Under the pieces are notes generated by a model. That model was not told where the DNA came from. It saw nothing but the letters and a program-made list of their open reading frames with translations, and did no database searches. Both the position numbers and the translations under genes were made by a program. From contig OV788638.1 of assembly GCA_928721565.1 (NCBI GenBank), positions 124,001 to 188,000 of the forward strand: a stretch of 64,000 nt of DNA, written 5' to 3'. This stretch comes from an uncultured Clostridia bacterium (GTDB taxonomy: Bacteria > Bacillota > Clostridia > TANB77 > CAG-508). This document shows, piece after piece, positions 9,625 to 17,419 of the stretch (position 1 is its first letter; every line of letters starts with the position of its first letter).

Positions 9625-10115
9625 ATTTTACCTCCTTGTTCTTTTAGGACCGGTTCTTCGCTGACCATTTTTATGTAACTTGTTCTTTTGGGACCGGTTC
9701 TCTCTTGACCATTTGTTCTTTTGGGACCGGTTCTCTCTTGACCATCTGCTCTTTGGGGACCGGTTCTTTGTGGGACATCTGCTCTTTGGAAATCAGATCC
9801 TGTAATATCTACAACTTCTGGAATTATTTTTAAAATTCCACTCATTTCAAATATTTTTCTTACAGGTGTAGTTAAATTAGTAACTTTTACTTCTCCTCCG
9901 AGCATATTTGCTAACTTATATCTTCCTATTACTAGTCCTATTCCTGCACTGTCCATAAAAGAAACTTTATTAAAATCAAATATAATTTCTTTAGGCAGGT
10001 ATCTTTCAATATCATTATCTAATCTCCTCCTTATTTTTTTTACAACACATTCGTCTATATCTTCATGTATTTCAAAGGTTAATCTCTTATTATTTTTTTC
10101 ATAAAAACTTTTCAT
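9621..10115 (-). CDS. spoIIAA: Anti-anti-sigma factor SpoIIAA with repeat-encoded C-terminal tail
   Basis: STAS-domain switch protein that frees sigma-F from SpoIIAB when unphosphorylated. ATG at 10115 is chosen because AAAGGAG lies six bases upstream and the protein then begins at the usual STAS start; a TTG 21 codons earlier lacks a site. Residues 1-108 are the normal SpoIIAA domain, with the phosphorylation motif FMDSAGIG (Ser56). Residues 111-164 are extra. They are encoded by four ACCGGT repeat copies and read RTGPQRADGQE, RTGPKRTNGQE, RTGPKRT in an 11-residue period; the last copy is read in another frame as EEPVLKEQ. Relatives are about 110 residues. The stop overlaps spoIIAB, so the operon remains coupled. 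Confidence 0.92.
   Translation of the reverse strand: MKSFYEKNNKRLTFEIHEDIDECVVKKIRRRLDNDIERYLPKEIIFDFNKVSFMDSAGIGLVIGRYKLANMLGGEVKVTNLTTPVRKIFEMSGILKIIPEVVDITGSDFQRADVPQRTGPQRADGQERTGPKRTNGQERTGPKRTSYIKMVSEEPVLKEQGGKI
9640..9790. repeat. ACCGGT repeat, cluster C (4 copies, inside spoIIAA)
   Basis: Cores at 9649, 9693, 9726 and 9759 (spacing 44, 33, 33), plus a decayed copy near 9775-9790. The cluster is translated as the C-terminal tail of SpoIIAA and ends at the spoIIAB ribosome-binding site. The 44-base unit matches the 44-base unit of cluster A. Confidence 0.9.
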
Positions 10116-10198
10116 TAGTACTCCTTTCTGATTATTTTTTAATAAATTTATTATATATTTATTTACATTTTTTTCCAAGGCTAAAAAATAAGAAGTTT

Positions 10199-10224
10199 TG
10201 TCGAATTCTCAAAAGTTTTCGACA
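10199..10224. promoter_or_regulatory. Pair of Spo0A boxes upstream of spoIIAA
   Basis: TGTCGAA on the plus strand (10199-10205, in TTTTGTCGAAT) and again on the minus strand (10218-10224, in ATTGTCGAAAAC) match the Spo0A box TTTGTCGAAAA. They lie about 85-110 bases before the spoIIAA start. Spo0A control of spoIIA is established in Bacillus and clostridia. I could not place the sigma-H-type promoter with confidence. Confidence 0.7.
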
Positions 10225-10244
10225 ATAAGATATAAATTATACAA

Positions 10245-10376
10245 AATGGTTCAAGAGAGAACCGGTCCTAAAAGAACAAATGGTCAAGAGAGAACCGGTC
10301 CCCAATGAACAAATGCACCAAAAAGAACCGGTCCCTAATGAACAAATTGTTCATTAGAGAACCGGTCCTAAAAGAA
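10245..10376. repeat. ACCGGT repeat, cluster D (4 copies)
   Basis: Cores at 10261, 10294, 10327 and 10361 (spacing 33, 33, 34), oriented GAACCGGTCC on the plus strand. The cluster fills the space between the dtd stop codon, which it touches, and the Spo0A boxes of the spoIIA operon. Confidence 0.9.
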
Positions 10377-10814
10377 CTATTTTTCTATTACTATAGTTAC
10401 AGGCCCATCATTTAATAGGCGAACTTTCATATCTGCACCAAAGATTCCTTTTTGTACTTCTAATCCTTGTTTTGCACATTCTTCACAAAAATATTCATAT
10501 AGTGGAATTGCTTCTTCAGGTTTAGCTGCTTCTATAAAGCTCGGTCTATTTCCATTATTGCAGTCTCCATATAATGTAAATTGCGATACTATTAGTAATT
10601 GTCCTTCTACAGATTTTAATGATAGATTCATTTTTCCATTTTCATCTGCAAATACTCTTAAATTGCATAATTTTTTTACTAAATAATCTGCCTGTTCTTT
10701 AGTATCTCCTACTTTAATTCCTATTAATACTAAAAAACCTTTTTCAATTTTTCCTACTATTTTTTCATCTACTTCTACACTTGCATTTTTGACTTTTTGT
10801 ATTACTAGTTTCAT
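10377..10814 (-). CDS. dtd: D-aminoacyl-tRNA deacylase
   Basis: Removes D-amino acids (and Gly from mischarged tRNA-Ala) from tRNAs. 145 residues, full family length, with the two active-site motifs SQFTLYGD and NDGPVTIVIEK (the GPVT loop). The next gene downstream on the strand is spoIIAA, separated by a repeat cluster and Spo0A boxes, so dtd is probably not cotranscribed from the spoIIA promoter. Confidence 0.95.
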   Translation of the reverse strand: MKLVIQKVKNASVEVDEKIVGKIEKGFLVLIGIKVGDTKEQADYLVKKLCNLRVFADENGKMNLSLKSVEGQLLIVSQFTLYGDCNNGNRPSFIEAAKPEEAIPLYEYFCEECAKQGLEVQKGIFGADMKVRLLNDGPVTIVIEK

Positions 10815-10839
10815 TCTTGTTTCTCCCTAAATTTTAATG

Positions 10840-11442
10840 CTATTCTTGAACATCTGTATTGTGTGTTTCATTATTTGAACTATTTTCAGTCGTATCTTTT
10901 GCATTTTCTTGTGTTTCTACAGACATTACTTCAGTAACTTTTTCTACTGTATTTTCTGAATTCTTTTCATTATTTGAGTCTTTTAATTCTTCTGAATTTT
11001 CTACCTTGTCTGTGTTTGTGTCTTCTATATTTTCTGATTCTTCTACTCCAACAACTTCGGCTTCTTTTACTTCTATTTCTGGCTGTTTTGCACCACATTT
11101 AGGACAAAATGTAGCATCTAAATCTATTTCAGTGTGACATTGTTCACATTGTTTCTTTTCTTTTAATTCTAATATAGACTTTAAGCATGTTTCAATTTCT
11201 GCTGATAACACATCTAGCTTTGTACATTCTTCTTCTAATTCTGATTTTATGTCTATATTTTCTTCTCTTACATGTTTTTCATAAACTTTTTTTCCTATTT
11301 CTTTATAAATATCAGCAATTTCTGATTTATTTTCATTAATCTTCATTCTAAGTTTTGCTTCTTTTGCTAATTTGCTAGTTTTTTCTGCTGTTGCATCATA
11401 TGCTGCACTAGCTTTTTTTCCTAAATTATCAAAAAATCCCAT
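10840..11442 (-). CDS. Zinc-ribbon protein with helical N-terminus and acidic tail
   Basis: Function unknown. 200 residues: an N-terminal Lys/Ala-rich helical region (GKKASAAYDATAEKTSK) and a predicted coiled coil to about residue 95. Next comes one zinc ribbon with paired cysteines (CEQCHTEI...CPKCGAKQ, about 98-120), then an acidic low-complexity tail rich in Glu, Asn and Thr with no hydrophobic segment. No signal peptide, so cytoplasmic. It lies between gpsA and dtd on the same strand with about 25-60-base gaps. Similar short zinc-ribbon proteins are common in clostridia, but I know of no assigned role. Confidence 0.7.
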   Translation of the reverse strand: MGFFDNLGKKASAAYDATAEKTSKLAKEAKLRMKINENKSEIADIYKEIGKKVYEKHVREENIDIKSELEEECTKLDVLSAEIETCLKSILELKEKKQCEQCHTEIDLDATFCPKCGAKQPEIEVKEAEVVGVEESENIEDTNTDKVENSEELKDSNNEKNSENTVEKVTEVMSVETQENAKDTTENSSNNETHNTDVQE

Positions 11443-11505
11443 TTTCTATTCCTCCTATTTTATATTTTTTACATTCTTTAAAATTTTATTCGAAATTCTT
11501 GAATT

Positions 11506-12492
11506 CTAGTTTTCACTTTTCTTGGACCTATTCATTAACATATTTACTGCATCTTCTGGTGTTAATCCTTTATATAAAATTCCATAAACAGCCTCAACTA
11601 TTGGCATTTCTATATTATGCAATTTTCCTAATTCATATGCAACTTCTATATTATCTATGCTTTCAATAGTCATTCCGACTTCTTTTTTGGTTTCTTCTAA
11701 ACTTTTACCTTGTCCGATTAATTTTCCAGCTTTTCTGTTTCTACTATGTTCGCTTAAACATGTAACAATCAAATCTCCAAGTCCACTTAATCCATATAAT
11801 GTTTCTTTTTGTCCTCCAAGAGCAACACCAAGTCTAGAAAGTTCTGCTAATCCTCTTGTTATTAATGCTGCGAAAGTATTATCTCCTAGCCCAATTCCAG
11901 CTGCAACTCCAGCACAAAATGCAATGATATTTTTTAATGCTCCTCCAAGTTCAACTCCTTTTACATCTCTTGATGTATATATTCTCATTTTGTCAGACAT
12001 AAATGTATCTTGGACTAGTTTTAAAATAGAATCATATTTAGATGCAACCACTAGCACTGTTGGCACTGCTACAGAAACTTCCTCTGCATGGCTTGGTCCT
12101 GATAATACTGCTATTTTTGCATTTGGAATTTCTTCTTCGACAACTTCGTCTAATGTCATCATACTATCTTTTTCAAATCCTTTTGAACATATTACAATTG
12201 GTTGATTTATTACATATTTTTTGTATTGTTTTACAGTGTCTCTAGTAAATTTGGATGGTGTAACATGTATTATAAAATCAGAACCTTCTATTGTTTCTTG
12301 AAAGGATGTTGTTGCTTCTATGTTGTCTGGTATTACTGCATTTGGCAAAAATTTACACTTTTTTTCTTGATTTATCAAATCTTTTTCTTCTTCTGAGAAT
12401 GACCACATTTTTACATTGTTTCCTTGTTTTGCTAAATGGATTGCTAATGCAACTCCCCAACTTCCACATCCTATAATTGCTATATTCTTCAT
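11506..12492 (-). CDS. gpsA: Glycerol-3-phosphate dehydrogenase [NAD(P)+]
   Basis: Reduces dihydroxyacetone phosphate to sn-glycerol 3-phosphate for phospholipid synthesis. 328 residues, with the Rossmann motif GCGSWGVALA at the N-terminus, SGPSHAEEV, and the catalytic-lysine region VELGGALKNIIAFC in the middle. It lies 24 bases after plsY, which uses its product, so the two genes form a lipid-precursor pair. Confidence 0.96.
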   Translation of the reverse strand: MKNIAIIGCGSWGVALAIHLAKQGNNVKMWSFSEEEKDLINQEKKCKFLPNAVIPDNIEATTSFQETIEGSDFIIHVTPSKFTRDTVKQYKKYVINQPIVICSKGFEKDSMMTLDEVVEEEIPNAKIAVLSGPSHAEEVSVAVPTVLVVASKYDSILKLVQDTFMSDKMRIYTSRDVKGVELGGALKNIIAFCAGVAAGIGLGDNTFAALITRGLAELSRLGVALGGQKETLYGLSGLGDLIVTCLSEHSRNRKAGKLIGQGKSLEETKKEVGMTIESIDNIEVAYELGKLHNIEMPIVEAVYGILYKGLTPEDAVNMLMNRSKKSEN

Positions 12493-12516
12493 ATTTTCCT
12501 CCGTATTACTTTTGAA

Positions 12517-13146
12517 TTATTTTTTAAAACTTAATTTATTTTCAGTTCCATTTAATATTCTTTTTATGTTGTTTCTATGATTAAATGCTACTATTACTGC
12601 TAAAATTATACTATAAATCAAATAGCTACTTCCTTCTGAAATTGTATAATTTGTATGTATAAATAGTACTAAAACTGGAAATAGAATTGCGGCTCCTACA
12701 GACCCCATTGATACTATTTTGGTTAGTGCCATTAAAACTAGTGCAAATACTAAACAAATTAATGCTATTTTCCAGTTTGTCATTAATAATACTCCTAGTG
12801 ATGTTGCAACTCCTTTTCCCCCTTTAAATTCAAAGAATATTGGGAATGTATGTCCTATAACTACTAAAATTCCTGCAATCTGTACTAATAATGCTTTATC
12901 TGAGTTTTTAGCAATTGCTCCTACTATAATTGCAAAAATAATTGCAACTACTCCTTTTAAAGCATCACAAACAAGTGTTAAAACCGCTGCTTTTTTTCCT
13001 ACTGATCTTAACATATTTGTGGCACCTGCATTTCCACTACCTTTTTCTCTTACATCAAATCCTGCCATTTTTTTACTTAGTATTACTGAAAAACTAATAC
13101 TTCCTATTAAATAAGCTACTATTCCAACTATTATATATGCTGCCAT
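12517..13146 (-). CDS. plsY: Acyl-phosphate:glycerol-3-phosphate acyltransferase
   Basis: Integral membrane enzyme that acylates glycerol 3-phosphate from acyl-phosphate, giving lysophosphatidic acid. 209 residues with several membrane segments and the conserved loops GSGNAGATNMLR (about 36-47) and FKGGKGVATS (about 107-116). Directly upstream of gpsA, the source of its substrate. Its ribosome-binding site follows a four-copy ACCGGT repeat cluster that separates it from der. Confidence 0.95.
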   Translation of the reverse strand: MAAYIIVGIVAYLIGSISFSVILSKKMAGFDVREKGSGNAGATNMLRSVGKKAAVLTLVCDALKGVVAIIFAIIVGAIAKNSDKALLVQIAGILVVIGHTFPIFFEFKGGKGVATSLGVLLMTNWKIALICLVFALVLMALTKIVSMGSVGAAILFPVLVLFIHTNYTISEGSSYLIYSIILAVIVAFNHRNNIKRILNGTENKLSFKK

Positions 13147-13175
13147 TTTTATCTACTCCTTTCAATTTTTCTATT

Positions 13176-13306
13176 GTGTCATTAGGGACTGGTTCTCTTT
13201 TGGCACAATGTTCATTTGGGACCGGTTCTCTTTTGGCACAATGTTCATTTGGGACCGGTTCTCTCTTGAACACTTGCTCATTTGGGACCGGTTCTTAAAT
13301 GAACTA
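13176..13306. repeat. ACCGGT repeat, cluster E (4 copies)
   Basis: Cores at 13188 (ACTGGT), 13221, 13254 and 13287, spaced exactly 33 bases, oriented GGGACCGGTTCTC on the plus strand. Units two and three are nearly identical and flanked by TGGCACAATGTTCATT. Located between der and plsY. Confidence 0.92.
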
Positions 13307-13311
13307 TTTAA

Positions 13312-14631
13312 TTATTCAGCCTTTTCTCTAGAAATTACCCTAATTGGTGTTCCTTCAAGGCCGAACTCTTTTCTTATTTGATTTACTAAATATCTTTCAT
13401 ATGAAAAATGGAACAATTCTTTGTTATTTACAAAAATCACAAATGTCGGTGGCTTTGTGCTTACTTGTGTTCCATATAATATTTTTAATCGTCTTCCTTT
13501 ATCTGACGGTGGTTGCACAATTGCTATTGCTTCGTTTATTACTTGGTTTAATACTGATGTTGATACTCTCATTGCATTTTGTTTTGCTACATCATTAATC
13601 ATATTGAATAGCTTGTCTACTCTTTGTCCTGTCTTAGCTGATATGAAAATCATTGGTGCATATGATAAATATGATAATTTGTTATAGACTTCTTTTCTAT
13701 ACTTTTCTAATGTTCCTGTTTCTTTTTCATATTCATCCCACTTGTTTACTACTATTATTATTCCTTTTCCGGCTTCATGTGCTTCTCCTGCAATTTTAGC
13801 ATCTTGGTCTGTTACGCCTTCATTAGCATCAATCATCATCAAACATACATCGGCTCTTTCTATTGCAAGTAATGTCCTCATAATACTGAATTTTTCAATT
13901 GATTCTTTTACTTTACTTTTTCTTCTTATCCCTGCAGTGTCTATCAATACATATTTTCCATATTGGTTCTCATATTCAGTATCTATTGCATCTCTTGTGG
14001 TCCCTGCAACTGAACTTACTATTGTACGATTTTGTCCCAATATTTTATTTATTAATGAAGATTTTCCTACATTTGGCTTTCCTATAACTGCAACTCTAAT
14101 TTTGTCATCCTCATCTTCTCCTGCTTTCTTTTCTGGTAAATGTTCAAAAATTGCATCTAATACGTCTCCTATTCCTAATGCATTTGCTGCTGATATCGGA
14201 TATGGCTCTCCTATTCCTAAATTGTAAAATTCATAAATTTCATTTTTATCTCTGCTCATATTATCTGCTTTATTACATACTAATACTACTGGCTTTTTTG
14301 CCTTTTTCAACATTAAGGCTATTTCTTGATCTACTGCAGTAACTCCTTGCTTAACATCTGTTAAAAATATTATTACATCTGCTATTTCTATTGCAATTTG
14401 CGCTTGTTCTCTCATTTGAGATATAATGATATCTTCTGATTCTGGTTCAATTCCTGCTGTATCTACTACAGTGAAATTTCTTCCTCTCCAGTTTGTCTCT
14501 GCATATACTCTATCTCTTGTTACTCCAGGAGTATCTTCCACTATTGATATTCTGCTTCCTACTATGTAATTAAAAAATGTAGATTTTCCTACATTTGGCT
14601 TTCCTATAATTGCTACTGTTGGCTTTCCCAT
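13312..14631 (-). CDS. der: Ribosome-assembly GTPase Der (EngA)
   Basis: Double GTPase needed for 50S ribosomal subunit maturation. 439 residues: the first G domain has GKPNVGKSTFFN, DTAGIE and NKAD; the second has GKPNVGKSSLIN, DTAGIRRKSK and NKWD. A C-terminal KH-like domain completes the standard architecture. It is the gene upstream of plsY-gpsA, a common clostridial order. Confidence 0.97.
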   Translation of the reverse strand: MGKPTVAIIGKPNVGKSTFFNYIVGSRISIVEDTPGVTRDRVYAETNWRGRNFTVVDTAGIEPESEDIIISQMREQAQIAIEIADVIIFLTDVKQGVTAVDQEIALMLKKAKKPVVLVCNKADNMSRDKNEIYEFYNLGIGEPYPISAANALGIGDVLDAIFEHLPEKKAGEDEDDKIRVAVIGKPNVGKSSLINKILGQNRTIVSSVAGTTRDAIDTEYENQYGKYVLIDTAGIRRKSKVKESIEKFSIMRTLLAIERADVCLMMIDANEGVTDQDAKIAGEAHEAGKGIIIVVNKWDEYEKETGTLEKYRKEVYNKLSYLSYAPMIFISAKTGQRVDKLFNMINDVAKQNAMRVSTSVLNQVINEAIAIVQPPSDKGRRLKILYGTQVSTKPPTFVIFVNNKELFHFSYERYLVNQIRKEFGLEGTPIRVISREKAE

Positions 14632-14669
14632 TTTCGCCCCGCCTTTCTATTTATGTAGATTTTTTTCAT

Positions 14670-15299
14670 TTATATTTTACTATTTTCCCTGCAAAATATC
14701 AAGCCTTTCTGCCATAAAAATATACAAACTAAAAATATGGCAACATTTTTAAAATAATATACTGCTATACTGCTTATAATTGTTAATATTATTATAGTTA
14801 CATATGATATTTTATGTGTCACTTTATCAGCTTTCTCAATTTTGTATTTTATGTGCAATATACATTTTAATATTCTTCCTCCATCTAATGGATACACTGG
14901 AAGTAAATTAAGAATTAATATTAATATATTAGAATATACTGCTTCTTCTCTTGTAATATATCCTATATCAATATATTTGAATATTATTGCCAATATCAAG
15001 CTAACAGCGGGACCTGCTAATGCAATTATCATTTCTTTTATTTCATAGTTTAAATTTTTCGAATCATTTTCATATAATTTTACATTACTATAGTCTGTTC
15101 TCTCTAAAAATGAAGATGCAAATCCACAAGGCAAAATTTCTATTTTTTCAGGTTTCATTCCAAGTATTATTCCAATAAAAATATGTCCTAATTCATGTAA
15201 GAAACAAAATATCATAATAATAAAATATATTTTTAATTGATGTGTAAACCAAAATATTGTTATAAAAATAATAATTTTCAAATCTATTCTTATTTTCAA
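14670..15299 (-). CDS. spoIVFB: Site-2 metalloprotease of the SpoIVFB type
   Basis: M50 intramembrane protease that in Bacillus cuts pro-sigma-K in the mother cell. 209 residues, nearly all membrane segments, with the zinc motif HELGH near residue 35 and the LDG motif in VYPLDGGRI near residue 138. It starts with TTG preceded by AAAGGAG seven bases upstream. It lies just downstream of an M23 gene, reproducing the spoIVFA-spoIVFB order, which is the main reason for this call rather than a general M50 protease. A short inverted repeat pair lies between the two genes. Confidence 0.85.
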   Translation of the reverse strand: MKIRIDLKIIIFITIFWFTHQLKIYFIIMIFCFLHELGHIFIGIILGMKPEKIEILPCGFASSFLERTDYSNVKLYENDSKNLNYEIKEMIIALAGPAVSLILAIIFKYIDIGYITREEAVYSNILILILNLLPVYPLDGGRILKCILHIKYKIEKADKVTHKISYVTIIILTIISSIAVYYFKNVAIFLVCIFLWQKGLIFCRENSKI

Positions 15300-15315
15300 C
15301 TCTTGTCTCCTTTCA

Positions 15316-15400
15316 CTTGTTCATTTGGGACCGGTTCTCTATTGACCATTTGTTCATTTAAGAACCGGTCCCTAATGGTCCCTAATGGTCATGGTCATGA
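15316..15400. repeat. ACCGGT repeat, cluster F (inverted pair)
   Basis: Cores at 15330 and 15364. Unlike the other clusters the two copies are in opposite orientation (GGGACCGGTTCTC, then AAGAACCGGTCCC), followed by short doublets of CCTAATGGT and ATGGTC. It ends at the spoIVFB ribosome-binding site. Confidence 0.85.
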
Positions 15401-15405
15401 AATTC

Positions 15406-16296
15406 TCAGATTATCAACTGCGGATTTACATATCTGTCCTGATAGCGAATTTCAAAATGCAAGTGTGGGCCTGTTGCATTTCCTGTTGCACCAACTTCGG
15501 CTATTTCTTGTCCTTGTTTTACGAAGTTTCCTTCATTAACATACAAATTATTGCAATGTGCATATACTAATATCACATCATTTATTTGAATTTTTAAATG
15601 TTTTCCATAATCTCCTGTATTTGAAGATAATATTACTGTTCCGTCTGTTGCCGAAATAATTTTTCTTCCAATTTCAGATGCAATGTCTATTCCTGTATGA
15701 TTTTTTGGAACTGTTGCTGTGGTTGGATTTCTTAATCCGAATCCAGAACTTATTGTTCCTTCAATTGGTTTTATAAAACTTATGGTACTTTTTATATAGT
15801 TTGCATCTTGTTCCATTTGTGATAGATTATTTTCATTATTTTCTTCAACTTGTACTTCTTCTGGATTTGTTTCTTCTTGTGTTTTTATTTCTTCTTCTGA
15901 TCCTCCTATATTTTGTTCATTAACATTTTCTTGTTGCTGATCTTTTACTTCTTGCATTTCTTCTTTTTTATTAAGATTTGTATATATTTCTTGAATTTTA
16001 CTTGATATAACAGAATAGATACCTTTAAAGTCAATATCTTGTTGTAATATTTCTTTTACCTTATTAGAAAAATCCTCTGAGAATATGTAATTACTATTTA
16101 CTATAAAATTAAAAATCCCATATATAATCAAACATAATAGAATTTGTCTTATCATCTTTTTAAATAATTTCGTGCTTGTTTTTCTATTATTTTTTCTTTC
16201 TATATGCTCTCCTATTGGAAGCTCTTCTTTCTTTCTTTTATAATATATTTCTTCTGCTCTTCTTATCTTATCTTCTACAGACATTGTTCTTTCCAT
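15406..16296 (-). CDS. spoIVFA: SpoIVFA-like membrane protein with intact M23 peptidase domain
   Basis: In Bacillus, SpoIVFA holds SpoIVFB inactive at the forespore membrane until SpoIVB signals. 296 residues: a cytoplasmic N-terminus, one membrane segment (about 50-66), an acidic linker, and an M23 domain from about 172. All catalytic positions are present: H200, D204, the YAH motif with H247, and H278-L-H280. The domain therefore looks like an active endopeptidase, rather than the inert scaffold described for Bacillus. Identification rests on its position directly before spoIVFB; on sequence alone it could be a general M23 peptidase. Confidence 0.75.
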   Translation of the reverse strand: MERTMSVEDKIRRAEEIYYKRKKEELPIGEHIERKNNRKTSTKLFKKMIRQILLCLIIYGIFNFIVNSNYIFSEDFSNKVKEILQQDIDFKGIYSVISSKIQEIYTNLNKKEEMQEVKDQQQENVNEQNIGGSEEEIKTQEETNPEEVQVEENNENNLSQMEQDANYIKSTISFIKPIEGTISSGFGLRNPTTATVPKNHTGIDIASEIGRKIISATDGTVILSSNTGDYGKHLKIQINDVILVYAHCNNLYVNEGNFVKQGQEIAEVGATGNATGPHLHFEIRYQDRYVNPQLII

Positions 16297-16347
16297 CTTC
16301 TATTGTATCCCTCCTTATAGCTATAATGCTAAAACAAATTGCATAAA

Positions 16348-16400
16348 AAAACACTTTATCTAATGCATTTACTAATGTTTATGCATTCATAAAGTGTTTT
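16348..16400. terminator. Terminator ending the sortase/adhesin operon
   Basis: Perfect 12-bp outer stem (AAAACACTTTAT with ATAAAGTGTTTT) and a 7-bp inner stem (AATGCAT with ATGCATT). Lies just after the stop of the last gene of the operon and before spoIVFA. Confidence 0.85.
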
Positions 16401-16406
16401 ATGTTA

Positions 16407-16748
16407 TTATATAAAATTAATTACTAAACTAATTGTCAATATAATTGTTATGGTTATACTATAAATTTTTAATATTTTATGTTTTTGTATAAGATTCTTT
16501 GTACTTTTAGGTATGCTTTTTTTCTCTTCTAGTTTATTGATATAATCTGTTACAAGCATTTCCGCTTCTTTAAGTATATATTCTTTTGATTTTGTCTGAA
16601 CATCTGCAGAATTTATTTTTTCTCCTTTTTCTATTAATTCTTTTTCACGGATTTTTTGATTTTCTTTAAAAATTATTATAGCTTCTTCTACCATATTAGA
16701 TGGAAGATTTTTAATTACTAACATATTTTTCATATCACTTGATTCCAT
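16407..16748 (-). CDS. Small tail-anchored protein of unknown function
   Basis: 113 residues with no family I recognise. Residues 1-90 are charged and helical; the C-terminus is a single hydrophobic segment (about 93-112), so it is probably tail-anchored with the bulk in the cytoplasm. A ribosome site (GAGGAG) precedes ATG. It is the last gene before the operon terminator and lies 55 bases after a mini-gene of the surface-protein operon, so it is probably cotranscribed and may serve export or assembly. Confidence 0.65.
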   Translation of the reverse strand: MESSDMKNMLVIKNLPSNMVEEAIIIFKENQKIREKELIEKGEKINSADVQTKSKEYILKEAEMLVTDYINKLEEKKSIPKSTKNLIQKHKILKIYSITITIILTISLVINFI

Positions 16749-16803
16749 TATATCACTCCTCTGAAAAGTTTTATATTCTAATTTTTACCACTTTTAATAA
16801 AAC

Positions 16804-16947
16804 TTATACAATAATTTCCACTTCTGCAGCATTTATTACATAATTAAATACGTATTTGGCATATATGGTAGAGTTAATATTAAATATTAATATAAATGCA
16901 ATTCCAAAAATAAATACAATTGATTTGTTTTTTAATTTATTAAACAT
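16804..16947 (-). CDS. 47-residue leader-like peptide with YAKY motif
   Basis: A short gene with AGGAG seven bases before ATG, overlapping the end of the preceding gene by eight bases. The product has a Lys-rich start, a hydrophobic core and then IYAKYVFNYV, the same arrangement (hydrophobic stretch then YA[RK]Y) seen in the two preceding proteins. After the motif only about 16 residues remain. It looks like a minimal camelysin/TasA-like secreted peptide or a decayed third member of that set. Confidence 0.6.
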   Translation of the reverse strand: MFNKLKNKSIVFIFGIAFILIFNINSTIYAKYVFNYVINAAEVEIIV

Positions 16948-17419
16948 TACTTTTCTCCTGTTCTGCATTAATTTTTATTTGTACTTTATCTATAATGTCT
17001 TTGCCTCCTTCCACTTCATTATAATTTATTTTTAATCTATATTTTTGTTCTATTTTTTCATTTCCTTTTATAAAAATTGGATTTGTTTTCATATTAATTA
17101 GTGTGATTTTTCTTTCACTATCATATAATTCTAAGTCGGGATTTGTACTCAATTGAGAGTTAAATATTATTTGTATGGTATATAAATAATTAACATCACT
17201 TATTTGTTCTGAATCAAAGTTTTTAACTGAAAATTCATAATATCCTTCTTTGTTTTCAGTATTTATTTTTATACATTCTCCTTCTTGTATTTTTAAAATA
17301 GGTCTTGCTATTTTTTGTTCTACTTTTAATTTTTCTGTTTTAATATATCTAGCATATGATTTTTCTCCAAATATCATGCATATAATAATTATTAATGTTA
17401 TCTTTTTTACTTTATTCAC
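16940..17419 (-). CDS. Secreted protein with YARY-type leader, camelysin/TasA-like
   Basis: Function unknown. GTG at 17419 is preferred: AAAGGA lies eight bases upstream and it overlaps the stop of the previous gene by eight bases, as the next junction does. About 159 residues: a hydrophobic leader (about 7-21) ending KSYARYIK, then a beta-rich extracellular domain with no cysteines. The leader matches that of the preceding 198-residue protein. No SipW-type signal peptidase gene is visible in this window. Confidence 0.65.
   Translation of the reverse strand: MNKVKKITLIIIICMIFGEKSYARYIKTEKLKVEQKIARPILKIQEGECIKINTENKEGYYEFSVKNFDSEQISDVNYLYTIQIIFNSQLSTNPDLELYDSERKITLINMKTNPIFIKGNEKIEQKYRLKINYNEVEGGKDIIDKVQIKINAEQEKSNV

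Noticed and set aside
12120..12145. Spo0A-like TTCGACAA inside gpsA
   Set aside because: It lies within coding sequence with no promoter nearby, so chance occurrence is more likely.
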